Notes under the pieces: model-generated
Seen by the model: the letters and a program-made list of their open reading frames with translations, nothing else
The model's database searches: none
Told to the model about the DNA's origin: nothing
Translations under genes and position numbers: made by a program
Shown: positions 60,417-64,000 of the stretch, in pieces
Position numbering within the stretch: the first letter of the stretch is position 1
How the letters are laid out: each line of letters begins with the position of its first letter
NCBI RefSeq assembly: GCF_900143285.1
Contig: NZ_FRDN01000003.1
Span: forward strand, 62,001 to 126,000
DNA length: 64,000 bases
Direction of reading: 5' to 3'
Origin: Desulfitobacterium chlororespirans DSM 11544
GTDB lineage: Bacteria; Bacillota; Desulfitobacteriia; Desulfitobacteriales; Desulfitobacteriaceae

Positions 60417-60941
60417 TTAAGGGATGAGTTGCTTCAGAATCTCTTCCATATCCATGCCTTGGATTAGCTCAAAACTTCCCGCTTGAAAACGACCGGCCAG
60501 ATTCTTTTGCTTAACTAAATCCAGGAATTCGTCTTTTGAAGATATCCACCCTTCGGCAAGCAGAAGGCCGGCAATTCTATCTGCCGTGGAGCCTGAGGGA
60601 ATGACAAAGGTTTGCGTGGGTTTCTCCTTCTCAGCATCGGCACTTGAAGGGCTTCCTGAATTCATACCCTGATTCTGAGCGGGATTCTCCCCCGTCTCAT
60701 CAGAAGTTACCGGATTTTCAGGGAGTGTCGGATTGTTACTCCCCTCCTTGTTCTCACCTTCGCCCGGATTAGGAACCTCACCCTGATTTTCGCTGCCCGG
60801 CGTGTTGCCGCCTTTACCGGTCTGCTCCGGCGGTGAACTCCCGGCAAAGCTGATGCCTACAGGAGGGATCACCATGGCCAGAAGAGCACTGAGGATCAGC
60901 CCCGAACCCAATCCTAATATATAGGAGCGGGATAGTTTCAT
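60417..60941 (-). CDS. Membrane-anchored MltG/YceG-like short protein
   Basis: 174 residues. N-terminal membrane span (about 8-30), a Pro/Gly/Asn/Glu-rich linker (about 35-105), then a LysM-like stretch: TQTFVIPSGSTADRIAGLLL and GWISSKDEFLDLV, similar to the N-terminal part of MltG, but with no catalytic domain. The start overlaps the stop of the preceding gene (ATGA). A regulator or wall-binding companion of MltG is possible; function unknown. Confidence 0.72.
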   Translation of the reverse strand: MKLSRSYILGLGSGLILSALLAMVIPPVGISFAGSSPPEQTGKGGNTPGSENQGEVPNPGEGENKEGSNNPTLPENPVTSDETGENPAQNQGMNSGSPSSADAEKEKPTQTFVIPSGSTADRIAGLLLAEGWISSKDEFLDLVKQKNLAGRFQAGSFELIQGMDMEEILKQLIP

Positions 60942-61558
60942 GATGTCAGCCCCTTTCCTTTAAGGGCTGTGCGTAGAACCATATTGACTGCATCCCGGCT
61001 GATGGCCAAATGACCGGCAATTTCCGCTACGGACCAGCCTTGTTGATCAAGCTCCAAAACCCATTGATACTTTTCAGGGAGCATTGGAGAAGGGGACTCC
61101 ACTTCAGTGTACCGGTCAAAGGTTTCCAAGGGCGCTTGAGTCAAAGCACTGCTATTGTCGTAGAGGCGATGATATGGGTTGACCCCTTGATTAGTCCCTT
61201 GACTCGAGTTCTGAGGATTGGCAGAGAGATGAGGCTGGGATTTCATCTGAGGCTGAGCAAAGGTGTTCACAGCTGAAGAGGTCAATTGATTAATATTAAT
61301 CTTCTGGGCATTAACCTCGGTACGGAGATCTGCTTGAACATTCTCATTGCGAAACAGCCTCAATTCATGATCTCCTAATTGAGTTTCAATTTCCCGAAGA
61401 CCTTTTTGAACTTTACTGATCTCTTTTTTTACTCCGGCCACCCCCTGAAGGATGGTGAGTATTTCCGGGCTGGTTCTGCCGGAGGAATTCCCCATTCTCA
61501 TAGCCCAAATAAGACAAATCACCCCTAATATAAACAAAAGGACGGGTAAAAGAGTCAT
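60938..61558 (-). CDS. DUF6115-like protein with membrane anchor, coiled coil and helix-turn-helix end
   Basis: 206 residues from ATG 61558, preceded by AGGAGG; an earlier GTG start would put the ribosome binding site inside the gene. One N-terminal span (about 2-20), coiled coil (about 30-75), linker rich in Gln, Asn and Ser, and C-terminal QGWSVAEIAGHLAISRDAVN, a helix-turn-helix-like piece. This resembles the DUF6115 proteins of Bacillota, near motility or wall genes. Function unknown. Overlaps next gene by four bases. Confidence 0.68.
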   Translation of the reverse strand: MTLLPVLLFILGVICLIWAMRMGNSSGRTSPEILTILQGVAGVKKEISKVQKGLREIETQLGDHELRLFRNENVQADLRTEVNAQKININQLTSSAVNTFAQPQMKSQPHLSANPQNSSQGTNQGVNPYHRLYDNSSALTQAPLETFDRYTEVESPSPMLPEKYQWVLELDQQGWSVAEIAGHLAISRDAVNMVLRTALKGKGLTS

Positions 61559-61763
61559 GCGGTAGTCCCTCCTATTTTTCACTATCAGAGCAAAGCGTAG
61601 AGTACATTATTCGGGACAATACCCAACATTTCCTTCTTTTTCAGCAAATCCGGTTCTTAAGCCTTCATTGGGAGCAGCATTTGTCAAAGTCAATTGGCTA
61701 TAGAATGTTATACAAATATGTAATATAATGTTAGTGATATTAAAATTAAGGAGAGTTGGAGAT

Positions 61764-63569
61764 ATGTTCCGTAAATCTATGCGAAGGTCCTTTACCCTTA
61801 CTTTAATATTTCTATTAATGTGCTCTACTTATGTTTCGGCCGTGCCGTTAGTTCCTTGGTGGCCGGAGCCTCTGGTTCATTCTACTCAGATTATTGAAGA
61901 AGAGCGGATCGAAATGACCAGCCCAACCACTGCTATATTCCACTACAAACTCTTTGATAAAAATGGCGTAGATATCACCAGTGAATTTCCGGTTTTTGAT
62001 TTACATGTGGAAGCCAGACCTGCAGATGGCGTAAAATTCTTGGGAATCACCGAAGCCAACTTAGACCCTCAAACAGGAACTTGTACACTGACCTATGACT
62101 TTCCCAAATCGTACGTTGATGTTTTGATTACAATCGCGCCCAGATACTCCAGAGGCGATACTAAAAGATTAATTGTCGGCAATTCTGATGAAGAATCCCT
62201 GAAAAGAGTTGATGAACTTCATTTTCTTACTGATAGCTTAACGAGTTCCGGAGCCAATACCGCCACTTTTCGCTACAATATCATCAATTTCATCGACGAT
62301 ATTACCCCTAAAATTCCTGCCTCTCAGATCGAAGCCTTTTCAGCCCCAGGTTCCGAGATCACCCTTGACCCTGACACAGGTACCGGCACCATTGCTTTTG
62401 ATACCTTAGATACAGATCAGCTTATCCAAACCACTCTAAGAGATAAACTCACCGGAGTTACCGCCGTTTTAAACACTCTTGGACTAGAACCGGTTCCAGC
62501 CTCGCAAGCGACGCCCCCTTCGGCAATAGCCAGAATTGATTTCGTTTCAGGTGATCTGGTAAAAACCGAGACAGGGACAGCCACTTTCCAATATAAACTG
62601 TTGGACCATTATTATACAAACATTACCAAATCTGTTCCTGCAGCGGACCTGAAGGCAACGGCCGTCATCAACTCCCTCCCTGCTGATGTAAGCCTGGATC
62701 CGGAAACCGGCACCGGCACCATAACTTATGATTTCTCTGCTGATGATGAACAGGTTCTGGTTACTTTGGCTCACCAAAAAGGAATGGAAATCTCAGCGCT
62801 GTTAAACCTTCATTCGCCATCAGGGTATGAAGCAAGCGACACTGAAAACAACACTGATGAGGATCTTGACATCGCTCAAATATCTTTTTTACCCACTGGT
62901 AAATTATCCCCTAATATCACTACTTATTTGCAATACCGAATACTTAATAAAGAAGGTAAAGATATAACGCCAAAAATTCCTGCTTCGGAGTTGCATGCAA
63001 GCTCATCTGTCAATTCAATGATCGATTTAAAGCCATCAGACAGGGATTTCAAGATAACCTATAATATATATGATTCGGATAAAACGATTCTTATTTCTTT
63101 GGAAGACAAGGCCACCGGTGTAAAGACAGCCATCAATATCGGCAATATGCCTCCGGAACCTGGATCAGAAGATACTTCCGTTGATAACACAGCCCTAACC
63201 TTTAAGGATCCCGTTTTGGAAAAGGCAGTCCGGGAGCTTACCTATAAGCCAACAGCAGAGATTTATAACAGTGATGTTAAAAATATTTCGAAACTGCTTA
63301 TCGGCAAAGGCTGTGAAGATTTATCCGGAATAGAAAACTTAACCGGCCTGGCCTCTCTTGCCATTTATTCTGACCAGATTAATGATCTGTCGCCTTTAAG
63401 AGAGCTGCCAAAATTGAGAAGTCTTAACTATCAGGGTACCCTAAATGACTTAAAGTCTTTAGAACAACTGACAAATTTGACTCTTCTTGAGATTAGCTCT
63501 ACAACGCTTGGTAACTATGATTTATCCTCAATACAACAAGCTTTACCCAATTGCTACATTATACATTAA
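61764..63569 (+). CDS. Secreted protein with four Ig-like repeats and leucine-rich repeats
   Basis: 601 residues from ATG 61764; AAGGAGAG upstream. Signal peptide RRSFTLTLIFLLMCSTYVSA. Four related units of about 90-110 residues follow, each with a TATFQYKLLD-like strand, ITxxIPASxL, LDPETGTGTITYDF and LVTLxxxxTG. The C-terminal 85 residues are short leucine-rich repeats (NLTGLASLAIYSDQINDLSP). Probably a surface or secreted adhesin-like protein; no wall-sorting LPxTG is present. No recognised enzymatic domain. Confidence 0.8.
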   Translation: MFRKSMRRSFTLTLIFLLMCSTYVSAVPLVPWWPEPLVHSTQIIEEERIEMTSPTTAIFHYKLFDKNGVDITSEFPVFDLHVEARPADGVKFLGITEANLDPQTGTCTLTYDFPKSYVDVLITIAPRYSRGDTKRLIVGNSDEESLKRVDELHFLTDSLTSSGANTATFRYNIINFIDDITPKIPASQIEAFSAPGSEITLDPDTGTGTIAFDTLDTDQLIQTTLRDKLTGVTAVLNTLGLEPVPASQATPPSAIARIDFVSGDLVKTETGTATFQYKLLDHYYTNITKSVPAADLKATAVINSLPADVSLDPETGTGTITYDFSADDEQVLVTLAHQKGMEISALLNLHSPSGYEASDTENNTDEDLDIAQISFLPTGKLSPNITTYLQYRILNKEGKDITPKIPASELHASSSVNSMIDLKPSDRDFKITYNIYDSDKTILISLEDKATGVKTAINIGNMPPEPGSEDTSVDNTALTFKDPVLEKAVRELTYKPTAEIYNSDVKNISKLLIGKGCEDLSGIENLTGLASLAIYSDQINDLSPLRELPKLRSLNYQGTLNDLKSLEQLTNLTLLEISSTTLGNYDLSSIQQALPNCYIIH

Positions 63570-63601
63570 ATAAAATAATTACATTAATTAGAATAGTCCT
63601 C

Positions 63602-63642
63602 AAATAAATAGTCCTCGGGATGGCCCCGAGGACTATTTATTT
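63602..63642. terminator. Bidirectional terminator
   Basis: AAATAAATAGTCCTCGGG pairs perfectly with CCCGAGGACTATTTATTT across a 5-base loop, with T-rich ends on both sides. It serves the secreted protein gene and cwlD, which converge here. Confidence 0.92.
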
Positions 63643-63681
63643 GGAACTATGCAAAGCCCGGATTAATGTCGTTCATTCGCC

Positions 63682-64000
63682 TTAGTTCACATCCACGATG
63701 GGGATTCCCTCCTTTTGCAGTTTACGGCAATATTCGGAGAGACCTTGGTAGATAGCTATGCTCAGTTGATGTTGGTAGTCTGTTTCATTTAATTTTTGCT
63801 CTTCCTGGGGATTGGACAGGAAGCCGACTTCCACCGTCACCGCAGCTTGCTGTGCCTTTTTTAGAATAAACAAATCCTGGTCGGCTTTGGCCACCCGCTT
63901 GGTTCCGGTCAGTTTATTGAGTTCCATTTGTATGGCCTCAGCCAGAAGCTTTCCCTCCGGTAAACCCTCATGGTAAAAAACCTGGGGGCCGGTTAAGGAA
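63682..64000 (-). CDS. cwlD: N-acetylmuramoyl-L-alanine amidase CwlD, partial (N-terminus beyond right edge)
   Basis: The C-terminal 105 codons, open to the window edge. GPQVFYHEGLPEGKLLAEAIQ and AAVTVEVGFLSNPQEEQKL are typical of amidase_3; the Glu of VEVGFLSN is the catalytic or metal residue. This form is the germination-specific CwlD type, which acts on spore cortex peptidoglycan to make muramic lactam. No operon partner is visible in the window. Confidence 0.82.
   Translation of the reverse strand, partial: SLTGPQVFYHEGLPEGKLLAEAIQMELNKLTGTKRVAKADQDLFILKKAQQAAVTVEVGFLSNPQEEQKLNETDYQHQLSIAIYQGLSEYCRKLQKEGIPIVDVN

Noticed and set aside
1-64000. CRISPR array, tRNA or rRNA genes, complete insertion sequence
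   Set aside because: No regular repeat-spacer pattern, no cloverleaf or rRNA core seen, and no transposase gene recognised by reading.

Overview
The window looks like the chromosome of an anaerobic, Gram-positive, spore-forming member of the Peptococcaceae, most probably Desulfitobacterium (close to D. hafniense). The reasons are the low-GC Firmicute ribosome binding sites, the germination amidase CwlD at the right end, exported FAD lipoproteins with twin-arginine-like leaders, a small c-type cytochrome, and a cytoplasmic molybdopterin enzyme. This placement is inference from gene content; no 16S gene is present.

Layout. 0-7.7 kb: a HAD 5'-nucleotidase-like gene (cut by the left edge), purC, the NAD genes pncB-nadE, a cluster of DnaA boxes, then argF-argG-argH, all on the minus strand. 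7.9-35.0 kb: an accessory stretch on both strands. It holds a zinc-ribbon membrane protein, an EamA exporter, and a locus built around a pyrogallol/phloroglucinol transhydroxylase-like Mo/Fe-S enzyme with two tiny zinc-ribbon genes, three MFS transporters, a sigma-54 activator, a PucR-type regulator and a cupin. After that come a VanW/cell-wall-binding protein, an SPFH/RHH/GPP34 operon, a metallo-beta-lactamase-fold hydrolase, a cytochrome c-flavoprotein pair, a large HTH protein, and a TetR gene divergent from a second exported flavoprotein. 35.1-39.8 kb: argC-J-B-D on the minus strand. The two arg blocks read as one C-J-B-D-F-G-H cluster split by about 27 kb.

40-46 kb: a ThrE-type exporter pair, a two-component system and a third exported flavoprotein. 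45.9-50.1 kb: an Erm-family rRNA methylase with a leader peptide and attenuator, divergent from a WYL regulator operon (GyrI-like, DUF5131, Fpg-like). 50.3-56.7 kb: a tandem glycine riboswitch before an alanine/glycine:cation symporter, then sbcC and sbcD. 56.9-64 kb: an M20 amidohydrolase, an ECF sigma factor with a membrane partner, arginase, two small membrane-anchored proteins, a secreted repeat/LRR protein, and the end of cwlD.

The signals most worth following are: the Erm leader peptide with an SMRLR motif inside a transcription/translation attenuator; two sets of 12-bp direct repeats spaced 21-22 bp upstream of unrelated operons; the DnaA-box cluster between pncB and argH; the transhydroxylase-like locus with its two zinc-ribbon genes, one carrying an in-frame UAA; and the split arginine cluster. 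No tRNA, rRNA, CRISPR array or intact insertion sequence was seen.
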